Origin: Marisa cornuarietis
Lineage: Eukaryota; Mollusca; Gastropoda; Architaenioglossa; Ampullariidae
Direction: 5' to 3'
DNA: 64,000 nt
NCBI GenBank assembly: GCA_004794655.1
Contig: SMMW01000634.1
Location: forward strand, 3,072,501-3,136,500
The stretch's first letter is position 1. Each line of letters opens with the position of its first letter. Positions 13,263 to 25,850 of the stretch are shown here, piece by piece. The notes beneath the pieces were generated by a model. That model made no database searches, was not told the origin of the DNA, and saw only the letters and a program-made list of their open reading frames with translations. Position numbers and translations under genes: made by a program.

Positions 13263-13707
13263 CTCTTTACACGAATGGTAAGGAGACGGTCGTGAGACGA
13301 GAAGCGAAGGGAAGAGATGTTTACTAGATCAATCCGTTTAACAGCCACCTGGGGTACATGCTGATTCTCAAAGGCCCTTAGCTTACATCTACAGCTCAGA
13401 AAGCCATTGTGTCGTCTGTAGGAATGCAGAATATATCAATATAGACCAGGGTCGGCGAAGATGAAATCGCCAGTAGACTGATGGTATCGATGCAATCTTA
13501 AAGCAGAGGAAAACTTCATGAAAATGTTAAAGCTAAGGAATGACTGTGTGATCTTCAAGATCTTCAGAGGAAACGTCTATGCAGAAAAGACCGGCAGTCG
13601 ACGGGAAATAGGAAAGTTGCAGAAGAAAACAACGACGCAACGAAAAAAAGCACCGGCCCATACAATTGTTTACATGTGGTTACATGCTTTAATTTACTTG
13701 ACTATAT
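13263..13707. other. Unassigned stretch upstream of the truncated LINE
   Basis: Not part of the CR1/L2-like consensus seen at 43260 onward. On the minus strand a short frame reads STGDFIFADPGLY, which is faintly like an endonuclease GDF motif, so this may be a scrap of another retroelement. I would not assign it further. Confidence 0.3.
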
Positions 13708-13987
13708 TTGCAGGTATACACGAAGAGGCTTGAAGAAGGAAAGAAAGAGTGAGTAATACAAAGAACTTGTTTTTTGTTGTTGCTTTTTTTTTTTGTTATT
13801 TATATATAAATATATATATATTTATAAGATGTAAGCTGACCAGGGATTGTGTACGTGAGTGGAACATACTGTATGTAAAGATAGTAATTGTGTGAATATA
13901 AATGGATATATTTGTAATATATTTATTAACCTTAGAGGGAGACAGCTGAATTTTATGAGAAAGTAAAGCGTTTCTATTGACCTTTAG
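13708..13987. repeat. Left copy of a long direct repeat flanking a LINE
   Basis: Starts ttgcaggtatacacgaagag and ends gacctttag. It matches 15856-16140 with scattered substitutions and small indels. The LINE lies exactly between the two copies, so this looks like a very long target-site duplication. Confidence 0.75.
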
Positions 13988-15855
13988 ACAAGACAAAAAG
14001 ACAAGACAAAAACTTTATTGTTTAGGCCATCGGCCCTTAACAGGGGGTGACATGATGACTTTGCACATTTCTAAGGCATTACGCAAAAATATACTGCAAC
14101 ATGCAATATATAATAATAATGCAATATATAGAGCATACAGTTATATAATGTAATATTTTGTTGCCTCTCAGGCAGAACTATGTACTAAAATACTACTTGC
14201 TTAAACATCAGATAAAGATGTAGAAAGGAACAAATTTTTTTTTTTTTGGCCAACGGCCCGTATTACAAGGGGTGGTAATCACATTATAATTTTTACACTG
14301 CATGCAAAAAATAGGCGTAGTAAGTTCAGACTTCATAGAATTATAGAGCATCGTTTTGGAATTCTAATGCCTTTAAGATGTAAAGTGCAGTGTTACATAT
14401 TATCTTTGTACTACTGCTGCTAAGTAGCAATGTTAACTTAAACATTGAAGGATTTCTATAAAATTTTGCAGGTATATAATTCTCTCGAAAAACAGCATAC
14501 CTGGGACACATAAACATAAAATGAAGTTCAGTTTCCTCCATATCTGTACAAAATGGACAGTTGAAATCAGAAGATAGCGTATTGCGTGTGTGCCTAAAGG
14601 TGTGAACTTTTATTGAAGAAACACCTGTTCTAAATCTGATGAAGGCACTTCTAATTTTGACATTTCTTAGGTAGTACAGAGGATGACTATCATTAAAAGA
14701 AGATCTAAACGAATTATAGAAATGATACCGTTCGTTGGAAGATATGGTAGAATGCCATTCTTGTTGATAACAGTCTTGGAGTCTCCTCTTAAAAATTGTA
14801 ACAAATAATTCAGGGTCTCCAACGCTTTGGTTTTGCCAGACATGCCCAAAGCCATAGCGATATAACAAAAAACATATAGAGGAAGCCCATGTTATCTTGT
14901 TTTGGTCATGTATGTTTAACAACATTTTGTAGGCTTTATGTGGTAGTCTGCTTGGAGACATGCTCAGAATATGTAGCCAATATTTAAATCATTTTTACAA
15001 ATACAGTCACATGTAAAGGGTATCTTGATGTTTCTCCATAAACTAGGGCATTAGGGGTTTGTAGTGGGACTCCCAGAAATCTTTTTAAAGCGAAAGTGTA
15101 AACTGTTTCTACTGATTTGAGATTGTCAACAACTCCCCATACCTCTGCTGCATAGGTCATCATAGGAAGAATCTGACAGTCAAACAGTTTTAAGAAAACA
15201 TCAGGAGCATGTTCACCAATAGACCATAGCGCCCTAAGGATTCCAACTACACCCTTTTTGGCTCGACTAGCCATATCATTTAAAGCATGGGAAAAGGACA
15301 AACGGGTGGACATGTAGATACCCAAATATTTATACATGTTTAAAACTGATATATTTTGGACTCCAAATACCCATTTCTCATGGGAAGAAATGAAACCGCC
15401 ATTTCTAAATACTACAATGTTAGACTTATCTAAATTAACTACTAAACCTAATTTACATGATGTATCTCTCAGAACATTAAGCTGGTTCTGCAGACCAGTT
15501 ACAGTATCCGAAATTAATGCCACGTCATCTGCAAAAAGCAAAATAAATATTTCTAAGATATCTGGATTTAGCTGTATTCCATGTTTACCCCTGTCAATTA
15601 CATCTTTTGCTGACTCATTAATAAATAGTGAAAACAAAACAGGGCTACAAATTTCTCCCTGCTTTAAGCCCCTGGGACATAGAAAAGATTCTGTTACATC
15701 ACCTCCTACTTTTACCTTAGCTTTGACGCTATTATACATTCCTTTTATAGCGTTATACATTCTTCCTCTCATCTTGTTCTTATTCAGTAATCTCCAGAGT
15801 CAAATGCTTTTTGAAAGTCAATAAATGCCACATACAATTTCTTTCGGCTAACAAG
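13988..15855 (-). mobile_element. Non-LTR retrotransposon (LINE), 5'-truncated, with a tgtcttgtc-type 3' tail
   Basis: On the minus strand the element starts inside the reverse transcriptase at KLYVAFIDFQKAFDS. It continues with LKQGEICSPVLFSLFINE and FADDVALISDTVTGLQNQL in frame 15772-14984, then shifts frame to 14961-14341, which carries a C-terminal region with a CPFC...H...C zinc-binding pattern (zf-RVT-like). The 3' end is AATAAAG followed by two ttgtcttgtc-like units. A second similar tail motif (ggccaacggcccg) near 14255 suggests a duplicated 3' UTR. A stop plus frameshift at about 14985 makes it inactive. The clade is not certain. Confidence 0.85.
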
Positions 15856-16140
15856 TTGCAGGTATACACGAAGAGGCTGGAAGAAGGAAAGAAAGAGTAA
15901 ATAATACAAAGAACTTGTTTTTTGTTGTTGCTGTTGTTTTTGTTTGTTGTTTATATATATATATATATATATTTATAAGATGTAAACTGACCAGTGATTG
16001 TGTACGTGAGTGGGACATATTGTATGTAAAGATAGGAATTGTGTGAATATAAATGGATATATTTAATATATTTATTAACCTTAGAGGTGGACAGCTTTTA
16101 TAAGTTTTATGAAAAAGTAAAGCGTTTCTATTGACCTTTA
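15856..16140. repeat. Right copy of the long direct repeat
   Basis: Mate of 13708-13987. It runs without a break into sequence related to intron 2 of the protease copies (tgcagtg...cacattcaaaacttgaccac, compare about 925 and 23470). Confidence 0.75.
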
Positions 16141-16514
16141 AATGTGCAGTGTTTCAACGTATCACATTCAAAACTTGACCACAGTCTATACAGATTGCGA
16201 CAAATCTTTATACGCCTTAAACTATCATTAATTAGAAACTTTTTCGAAGATGCACTTGTTTTCAAAATCAGTTTCCTAAAAACTTTACGACCAACGTCTC
16301 CATTTATCAGACACACAAAATAGGTGACATTGACAACACGTATGCAGAACCAACTAAAATCTATGTATTGTTATAATGAGGTGTTGCAGCAAAGATAAAG
16401 AGAGTTTACTCTTCTCTAGTTTCTTTGACTTTTATTTACAGAAAAAAGTGAAAGAGAAGAACATGGGAGTTGCCTCCTTTTTCTACCTCAAGTCCAGCTG
16501 GACTACATTTATGG

Positions 16515-17570
16515 AATGTGGAAGGGGGGGGGGGCGGCAGTTTTCATATCGGACACGTAATATAGTAGGTTATAAGACGTGAGAAATTCTGTCTCAGAGC
16601 ACCAAATACCAAAGGAAACATTTCTAGTTTTACAGTTTAGCATTTGAATTTAGCAGGTGAATCCGATCGTTTCAAGCGAAGTTATGTCATTGATAAATTA
16701 ATAAAAGATTATGATGGGCGACATTTATCTACATTTATTGATATTAAATGTCTTTTAGTATTTAAAGTTCTTGAAACTTTCAGAATCATTTTGTTTCTTT
16801 TGACGACAAGGGGTATTATACTTAAGAACAGTAAGCTAAGTAACCATATCTGACATTAGTGAAACACTATTAAAAAATTTTAAAAGAAAAGAAAAATAGA
16901 TATCACTTTGTGTTGTGCAGTGTTTTAATTAGAGTGATGTCCCCTTGTCTAACAGGCTGAACAGAGTAAGTCTCTTTCTCTCTGTTTTTCTCTTTTGTCT
17001 ACGATCTGTTCTGGTTTAATCTTCATCAACGTGTGGATCTTCATCTTTCTTTAGTTCCTCTGTGTTGGATTATCAGTGGTTTTCTGCCATTTCCTTATGG
17101 AATCGACAGATGAGATGGTAGTTTTTGCTGTTTAACGGTCACCGTCTGCTGCCACGTCTTTCGCGATCTGTGATTTGTACCATTCACGTCTACAATTGTC
17201 CTGCATCCACTCAGTGCTTTGTTAACACTTGTTTACACCATGTAGTGGTTGAGTTCTGCTTCAATTTCTTTACTTGGATGCCTTGATAAAACGATTGAAC
17301 AAGAAACAGTTTTATTTAGATCTGTAGTCTGACGTTGATAGGGGGTGATCTCCCTTTTGCTAACTGATGGAAGATGACTTTTCTACATCGTCTCCTTCTT
17401 GCTGATTTCCACCTGACTTGATATTCCTCAATTCTTCCGACGAGAAACTGGCTATCGCCACATTGTGTGCTGTTGTGTTACATCTTTGTGTTTTTTTTCT
17501 TTATTGGACCGTTATTTGCTCTTCCCGTGTAGTTCAATGAGCTTGCTTTTTTTGGTATCGAAGCATGTTA
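16515..17570. other. Non-coding stretch inside the fossil copy
   Basis: No exon, domain or clear repeat recognised. It includes a G-run near 16527-16534 and pyrimidine-rich sequence around 16970-17060. Confidence 0.4.
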
Positions 17571-17574
17571 TAGA

Positions 17575-17700
17575 AGTGGGCGCTTGTTAATGTAAAGCGC
17601 TGTGAGTCCTGTATTTGCTGGAGAAAGGGGCTATATAAATGAGCTTATTTTTATTGCTATTGTTGTTATTATTAATGTTGTTGTTACGCTAGGGGTCATT
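17575..17700 (+). mobile_element. 3' tail of a LINE/SINE with an agcgct...ggctatataaat signature
   Basis: The segment has aaagcgctgtgagtcc, then ggggctatataaatgagc, then a T-rich TTATTG/GTT simple tail. This is the conserved 3' end known from V-SINE and CR1/L2-type elements. I cannot see a tRNA-like head, so only the tail is called. Confidence 0.5.
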
Positions 17701-18412
17701 TTTGTGGCGTATGTTGTGTTGTTCTGGCTACAGTAATCAGCTATAAACAATTCAACCAGTCAGGTTTAGGACGAGAGAAAAATTGTCAGAAAAATGGTCA
17801 GTGCGTTTGTGAGTCTGTGTCATTTCCCAAACTCCAGTTGTGGTTAAATATTTCTGTTGGTCCATATCATTGATTAATTATTAATTCATTCTTTTTTATT
17901 TTGATGTTAGTGACGTAAGCATATGAGGTCTCGTCCCGTCCTGCTATTAACTAAAGGGAGTCTATGATGAAGCATCACCTATGGCCTCTATATATCTCTT
18001 CTCGTTGTCTTGTCGACTCATACACCCTTAGTGCATACGTACTTATCTCTGAAATGACAGTGTTGTAAAAACTGATTCTGCGTAACATTTTGGGGTTTTT
18101 TTGGGGGGTGGGAGGATGGGATGAGGTGGGGGAGTACTTGGTGTTCTACCCCGAGCCAACAACAAAAGACCAGATCACGGCAAGACAGCCGGCCCTCTAA
18201 ACGGGTTCTACATGCAGAGAAAGAAGGGTGTGCCCGAGATGAGATCTGAAGCAAGGACAGCCAGCCCTTACTGTATCAGTGACAGGCGATAGTCTTTACG
18301 TCACCGGACCGTCCTCTTTTTTTAAGAGAGGAGGAGGGGGAGGTCTCGGTTAACGTTTTTAGGATGTAAAATAATAATTAAAATTGTTCTGCATCAAAGC
18401 ACATAAACCCTG

Positions 18413-19064
18413 TATAGTCGTTAACCGGTCGTTTCGACTAAGGTCGATTCGACTAGGGTCAGTTTGATTAACGGTTTTTTCGACTAGGGTCAGTTCAACT
18501 AACGGTCGTTTCGACTAGGGTCAGTTCGAATAAGGTCGGTTCGACTATGTCGTCTAACGGTCGAGTCGTCTATAGGACGCATGAAATGCTATAGGACGCG
18601 GGCCGCTTCATGACAGCCTGCCTCCTCGCAACTCTCACTTCAACTTTCGTTATAAGGTGCATCGGGGAGGGGTTGTCTGATGTTGTAACTGCCTCACGTG
18701 TGGTTGCACCCCTGTACGGCGCTACGCCGGTTTCCATTAATTTGTTCATTCTGCAGGGAAGTTTATTTGTATGTGTTATCTTGACATTATTTTTGCCAGT
18801 GTTCTCCCATTCTTCTTCTCTATTACAAATTTCTTCCATCTTTAATAATTTTTACTGTTCCCACGTGTGCGCGTCAATTTTTAAACTTAGGGACGGCTGG
18901 ATGCGTCGCCTGCATCGGGCGTTTGAGTGCTTGTTGAGTCTGTGTGACAATTAGCACTATTTACATGAGAGATTTAAATCGTTGATTAACATTCAAATAT
19001 GGAAAAAAATTGAAGTTCATGCGTCCTATAGCATTTCATGCGTGCTATAGATGACTCGACCATT
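18413..19064. mobile_element. Foldback (inverted-repeat) DNA element with tandem subrepeats on one side
   Basis: Left arm 18556-18599 and right arm 19021-19064 are inverted repeats of 44 bases with three mismatches by my count. Each arm contains the unit ctataggacgc (or a close form) twice. To the left (18413-18555) lie several degenerate tandem units built on tcgactagggtcagttcgac and taacggtcg. The 420-base interior has a 114-codon frame with no recognisable domain, so it is probably a non-autonomous element. Confidence 0.7.
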
Positions 19065-19241
19065 TCACCATTAAATTGCATATCTTTATATACACTTTTG
19101 TTGCAAGATGAGGTTTTGGCAAAGTGTAGCGTACATAATCTCATTGTCGTGTTTAGTATATGTTAATTTTTGTGGTCGCAGGTGAAGATCTTTCAGTCCA
19201 GCTCGTGATCTTCTTGCTTCGTCTTTAGCGAAAGACATGGA

Positions 19242-20130
19242 GTAAGTGGAAAAAGGAGTTTAGAATCACAGAATGAGCACTCTTGAAATACTGATGGTTC
19301 AAAGTTCACACTGTATGTAATCACATATGGCTTAGGCAATTAATGTGGTAATTAAATGGTATTAAATATGATAGAAAATGTTAAAATAAATGGATCATTT
19401 TAGTCGTAGAAAACAGCGTCAGTGTTACGAATTAAATGCTGTAGTCCTTTGTGGGGTTGCCGCACGGTGACAAGCGGCGCTGTGAATGGTGTTTGATCTC
19501 GGCTTTATCCCAGTCCACCTACGACGCTTAACTAGACCATTTTGGCAAGTGTGTAGCCCTTGTTGACTGTAATGTTCGATGCAAGAGATCGTGTTCGTCA
19601 CGAGTAGATGCCAGGGCCGCCGAGAGCCAGCACGGGCCCCTTGTAATTGAAATTTTAAATTACTTTCCCAATACATATATATCAATACTTAAACACGTGA
19701 GTTGTTAACACGTGAATGGTTAGTAAATGAGGAAAAATGACGTTCAATGATCTTGTAGTAAAAAAAAAAATCTACAGAGCGAGAAAGTCAACAATTCTCT
19801 AAAAGAAAAAGAAAAGGCAAAAATCAACTGACCTGAACCTGGCCCCCTTTATAACCGCGGGCCCGGGTAAGGCATCCCCCTTGTCCCCTTCCCCTCTCGT
19901 CAGGCTTGGTAGGTGCTAGATGCTTTTATTACTTGTATATAATCTCTGAGAGTTGGAGTAGCAGAAGTAGCAGTCAAAACGAAAAGTGGTAGAGAGAGAG
20001 AAAGAGCAAGAGCAGTTAGGGAAATTATTACGGGAGTCGCTACTAGGTTTAGTGTCAGAATGAGCCGCTGTTGATTGTGTTCCGACGTGTATCGCCGATT
20101 GGCAAGCGTGTCTGAAAGTAAAAATTACTG
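19242..20130. other. Intergenic stretch with no recognised feature
   Basis: No exon or conserved element seen. It contains a poly-A run near 19760 and some GC-rich text near 19850. Open frames here are short and lack support. Confidence 0.4.
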
Positions 20131-20137
20131 TTTAAAA

Positions 20138-20240
20138 GCTAATAATAATAATAATAACAACAACAACAACAACAAATTTCTCTTGTATAGCGTCTTACCC
20201 CCACCCTAAGGGTATGCTCACGGCGCTTCTAAAAAATAAA
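20138..20240 (-). mobile_element. 3' tail of a LINE/SINE-like element ((AAT)n/(AAC)n tail)
   Basis: An AAT and AAC run is followed by cttgtatagcgtcttaccc and ggtatgctcacggcgctt. This resembles the 3' tails of the CR1/L2-like elements in the window in inverted orientation. It belongs to a different family from the element at 10738. The body upstream was not recognised. Confidence 0.45.
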
Positions 20241-20827
20241 TACATTTTTACATCACGGTCTACATAAAACTCCTTGATATCCAGATTTTCAGGCCTGTGG
20301 ATAGTCTCCTGATACGGCATTGCACGTTATTCCTTCAGAGCAATTGCCACATATCTTACCACAGTCGAGGCGAAACAAAACCATATAGCAATAAAGCGTT
20401 CTTTTTGAAAATATCTTCGACTGCAAAGACCCAGTTTCTTGGAGAGGTTGGCAGCATAGTGTTAGGACCCACAAAGCGATTAACGTCGGCAAAGGCTCAT
20501 AGGACTTGCACATTTTCCCCAACCAGTTAGCATCCACAGAACAGTCAGCTGGTCTCGAGATTTTTCGAGGTTTTCTAATTCTTTACTTAAAATGTTTTGC
20601 TTTTATTCCCTTCATCTACGAATATCTGGATGGCGCTGCCCACTACAATATTATAAAATAGAGTAAGTGGCTTTGTTCTTACCCCTGAGACGAAATTATG
20701 CAGAACTGAACTCTTAAAATGTGTGAAATGATGATAATATGTAAAAAGAGCTTTTTTGTGAAGTATATAAAGTGCTTGAGTGGTGTGGAAAGCGACTGTA
20801 TAAACAGATTGTAATTTTCCAGAGATC

Positions 20828-21833
20828 ATGAACAACTTGGTGTACCACAATTTCACGGACCTTTGAGATCCATCGTCAGTGGTAGTCCTGAACAGGGAAA
20901 TCTTCCAGGTGGTAGGAATTAGGATTCTTTATGTTATCGCGCAAAAAGACAATAACTAGTCTTAAACAGTCAGGTCTCGCAATTTTTTTTTTCGCCAAAG
21001 TAAAAACTAATTTATTTCTTTATAAGGTTTCCTTTGACACGCTTACTAAATAAACACTTAATAAAGCATAAACATTTATACTGTGACCAATAAGGCAGCA
21101 TTAAGAATTTGTAACATTTGAGTTTTCGACCGTGAGTTTGTACTGACCCCTTTTGACACTGTAGTTACTTTTGTTTTAAAAAATCTGGTTTAGGTACAGG
21201 ATCTGCCACTCAAAAGAGATCAATCAAGACCTTCATCAAAAGATTCAAGTGGTTTCACCTGCTTGCTCCATGTGTACTCATCGCTCTTTTGGTTGTGGTC
21301 ATCACTGTCTCTGTTTACTTTGGCAGTGAGTATTCTACTGGTACCGTTTCAATTTAATTGTACCATAAACGTAACAGTGTATAAGGTACAGTTCTTGTCA
21401 GTCTCACGTTGCCTTCCGCTGTACATGACCCTTGCGTTTACTGGATTATTTAAGCGGGTACCACTACTATTTCGCTGGTGCAAGTGGGGGTATTATTTTC
21501 TTTGGTTGTCGATTACGGTGGCGAGCAGGCACATTTTGAGAAATTGACATATTAATTAATAAAGTAGACAGGGCCGGCAGGAGACGGGTGTAGTTTCTCC
21601 TTGTGTCCGTGAATCTTGAACGAAAGAACTGGCAGATGGCATGGCGAATGTGTGAGTGCAATTGCCATGCATGAGATTGTCATTGACAAACGTTGCAAAT
21701 TACAGTCAGCTGAGGCACTTTTTCTAGAAAGAAAATATAAAGCATTCATAAACCAGCACTAAACTGTGTTTAGGCGCTATTGTAAATAAACAATTAGAAA
21801 TCCCATATTTGATCAAAAATACTTTAGAACGTT

Positions 21834-21926
<93 letters not shown>

Positions 21927-24803
21927 GCCAGCGCCGCGGTTGGATTGCTTCTGCCAGGGTGCACATCCCCATCTGTTCGCGCAGTTCTTCATTCGAGATG
22001 GTGTTGGGCCAGAAGATCTTTTTTATGCGCCGCAGACATTTGGTTTGAAACACTTCTAGTTTTTTATCGATGGAGGCTGTGGTCTTCCAGCACTCTGACC
22101 CATATAGGAGGACACTGAGAACGTTGCTTTTGAAGATCCTGATCTTTGTATGGCTGCTGAGGCCAGTGGATCTCCAGATGTGCTTAAACATTGCAAAAAC
22201 TTGGTTGGCTTTGCTGATCCTGGTGTTGACCCCCTGTTCAGTCACCATCTGCTGTTACCTTGCTGCCTAGGTACACAAATTCTTTTACGTCCACTAGTGG
22301 ACTCCCGCTGATTGTGAGAGGGTTATTGTTTGTCATGTTGTTCCTTAGGACTTGTGTTTTTCGAGTGTTGACTCTGAGCTCTATCATACTGGCAGTCTTA
22401 CTAAGATGATCTTGGTGCCTATGGGATAGCAGACCTAAGTCGTCGGCGTAGTCTAGATCTTCCAAGACTGTGGTTTGAGTCCACTGTAGACCCTGTCGTT
22501 TTCCCTGAGTGACACGATGCATGAGCCAATCAATGGCCAGTGAGAACAGTATTGGTGACAGGATGCACCCCTGCTTGACACCTGTGTCCACTCTAAAGGG
22601 TTCAGTCAGCTGGTTGTTGTGGATGACCTGGCATTCAAAATTTTCGTATAAGGACTTGATGATGTTAACCAGTTTCCTTGGAATGCCATAGTGATGTAGA
22701 ATCTTCCATAGAGAGGCACGATGTAGGCTGTCAAATGCCTTCTCAAAGTCAATAAAGGCCATATACAGTGGACTGTTCCACTCCTGCGATTGTTCCAGGA
22801 TCTGTCGCAGCACAAAGATATGGTCAATGCATGATCGTCCTTTCCGGAAGCCAGCTTGTTCTTGTCGGAGAGCATAGTCTACTGTTGTTGTAATGCGCTG
22901 AAGAATTATACGGCAAAAAATTTTGCTGGTGACGGATAGCAGTGTGATGCCTCTCCAGTTATTACAGTCACTGAGGTCTCCTTTCTTTGGTATCTTGACT
23001 ATAACACCTTTACTCCACTCGGTAGGAATTTCTTCACTGTCCCAGATCTCCTGGAGGATTGTTTGTAGAATACGCGGTGTCTCTCCCTCTTACAACGTTA
23101 TTACTTATAATTAAAGCCGTACGTACTATTTGCCTTTCTTTTCTCGTACCGCGTACTCAGGTGGTATAGAGCGTATTTTTGCAGAGTGTATTCCAATTTA
23201 AGCATTAATTGTCCTCCTGCACAGTATGTAATAATGGAAAAAATAAATACTTAGGGGATAAAAACATACAGCAAAGTGCAACATTTGATTTCCTCTTTCC
23301 ATCAAGGTGGAGATAGAGACTAGCCCATACTAGTTGCTCCAAACCGACATAAACATCTTTACATTTCGCACTTGGAAGTTGAAGAATAGAGCTTTCTAGA
23401 TGAAGTAAATTAGCTGTACTTTAGTTGAATATAATGACAGAATAAAGCGTTTGTATTACACTAAAATGTGCAGTGTTACAACCTATCGCATTCAAAACTT
23501 GACCACAAAAAACTGCAAGTCTGTACAGACTGCAACAAATCTTTGAATGTCTAAACCTAGACAGTATTTTGTAGCTGCATTTTATTTTCTTGGAAACCCT
23601 ACGACAAACGTCTCCATTCTTCATACACCACACAAGATAGCTGACAACCACAACACGAATAAATAAACATTGTTATAATGAGGTGTTACATATAAGAAAA
23701 AAGTATTTTCTTTTCTCTAGTCCTGTTGACTTTCTTTTACAGAAAAAAGTAATACAGAAGAAGAAGAAGGGAATTGCCACTCTTCTCCTAATCGAATCAA
23801 GCTGAACGACATTCAAGGTATGTGGCGGACGACAGTTTTCATATCGCATCAATAAGAGTAGAGAGGTTATAAGACGTGAGAAATTGCTGCCTCCTCACAG
23901 TCTTCCAGTACTAACTTAAGCATCCAGTCGGTTCCTTTTTTCTATTCTTTTGTTGTTTGTTTTATAAGGCAATCTATGGCCAGTATAAAAAGCTATGGAG
24001 AAAGAACGCATACCTGTTAGCTTGATTTTTCTAGAAGCAACAAGACAATGAAAATCTTTATCTAGTAATTTTTACGTTTCCTATTATTGGCAGTATTCCA
24101 TAGTGGAATAAGTTTAGAAACACCACTTAGAGAGTACTGTCTTATTTTCTCATTAGTTTAATAATTTGCCTTATGGCGCAGATTTGATCAGAGTATGCCT
24201 TTTCAAATATGTGCCTTTTATAACAAGGTTATGTATAATCAATTATTGCAGTGCCATTAGTCATACTTGTTTTGGGAAATTTGAATGTTAGAATATTCTT
24301 CTATTATTCTATTATTTGATTTTCATCTCATATTTTCTGAAAAAAACTTTGTAATTCTTCTACCTTTAGTTTTAATATTTTAGGGCAAAGCCCATCCTGT
24401 CCTAGGGTTTTGTCTTTTTTGTGAATGGTTTGTATTTTAGGCGCTGACTTGATATTAAGCAACTGATGTTTAAGCTCATTTTCCCTCCATTTGTTTAAGT
24501 GTTTCTATGGAGAAATTTACGACGCAAAGTGGACAAATATTGTTAACTGACAGTGATGCATATGACCCAGGCGAATACGTCGTCGCCAGTGGCTCGTGGG
24601 TCCTCAATTATACGGTGCCAATATCTCCGACAAACAGACAAACAGTCTACGGAGCGGTAGATAGCTTTACACACTTACTTACATTTTATAGATACAATGA
24701 CCTTAGAGCAGAGATGCTGGCACTGGCAAAGGTGACACACACCTGAGGATACTTGCGCACTCTCTCTGCGCTCACTCAGTATCTGCCCCTATCCATTTTC
24801 ATT

Positions 24804-24891
<88 letters not shown>

Positions 24892-25786
24892 AACTCTTTA
24901 CTCACTCTCAGGGCTTATTTAGTGTTTCCAATAAAAAGCTAGAAACATCTAGTAATCACCAGTCACGCATGCGCTCACTCGCACCAATCATGCAGGTTGG
25001 CCAGGCTGTCCTCAATTACACACACCCACACTTAGTACAACTAGTCGTCCAGTTACCTGGTCTGCAACCTTAATGTCACTGTTTGTTGGATTGTCTCTAG
25101 TTTCAGTGTCCGTTAAAGTTTTTTACCGGACTGAATTGTTAGTCTATTGCTCAATCTTCTCGACCTGCAGGACAGGTGGACCCCTTTTCTGGTCTCTACC
25201 CCTTGACCTTCCTGACAATAGTGACCCTGCCAGGAACTAGTGCTTCATTGGCAAAATTCTAAGGGTCATCCGGATACGATAACGTGGTAGTCTGCTAACC
25301 TTAGAAGGGAAAAGACTGACATATTTACAAATACGGATTCATGTAATCATGCCAAGTTATCTGTAGACATTGACTTCCCCTTGGTCAGTTTTGTCTGAAT
25401 TATATGCATCTACTATTAGAATTAACAGTTTATTCGAATTTAAAGTCTTCAGTCATTAACAGCAAAGCCTGTATGGATGACATCTGGTTATGCAGTCTTT
25501 TACCAGAAAATTAATGGTCAAATTTATACATATATATGGAGCCAAGCCCAACTTGATACAAAAAATGTAATCCAGTTAAGGAAAACATCTTATCTTTTAA
25601 TTTTTTTTCAAGACTCAAGCATTTTACTCATCGTTCAGAGATATATGTTTCATTTATTGACTACTTAAAACATTTTTTTAAAGTTTTATTTCATATCACA
25701 ATTATTACAGCAATACAATAGCACTAAGAACGCTCCCACATAGAAACAGAAAAAGCAAAAAAAAGCACATAAACAAAAAGAAAGAA

Positions 25787-25850
<64 letters not shown>

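Larger units (their letters stand above)
16100..19241 (+). pseudogene. Fossil copy of the SEA/protease gene between copies 1 and 2
   Basis: The sequence from about 16110 follows the end of intron 2 of copies 1 and 2. At 16442-16513 lies an exon 3 remnant after a good acceptor (tttacag), with the Cys-containing frame still readable, but its donor is gone (gaatgtgg where the copies have gtatgtgg). At 19182-19241 an exon 5 remnant reads VKIFQSSS then an in-frame TGA, and has lost one codon. Exons 4 and 6-11 are not seen. A foldback transposon and other repeats separate the remnants. The divergence is clearly older than the copy 1/copy 2 duplication. Confidence 0.7.

Noticed and set aside
21809..22048. 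Open frame with a long poly-His stretch
   Set aside because: It is the (TCA)n tail of the minus-strand RTE-like element, whose RT motifs lie on the other strand.
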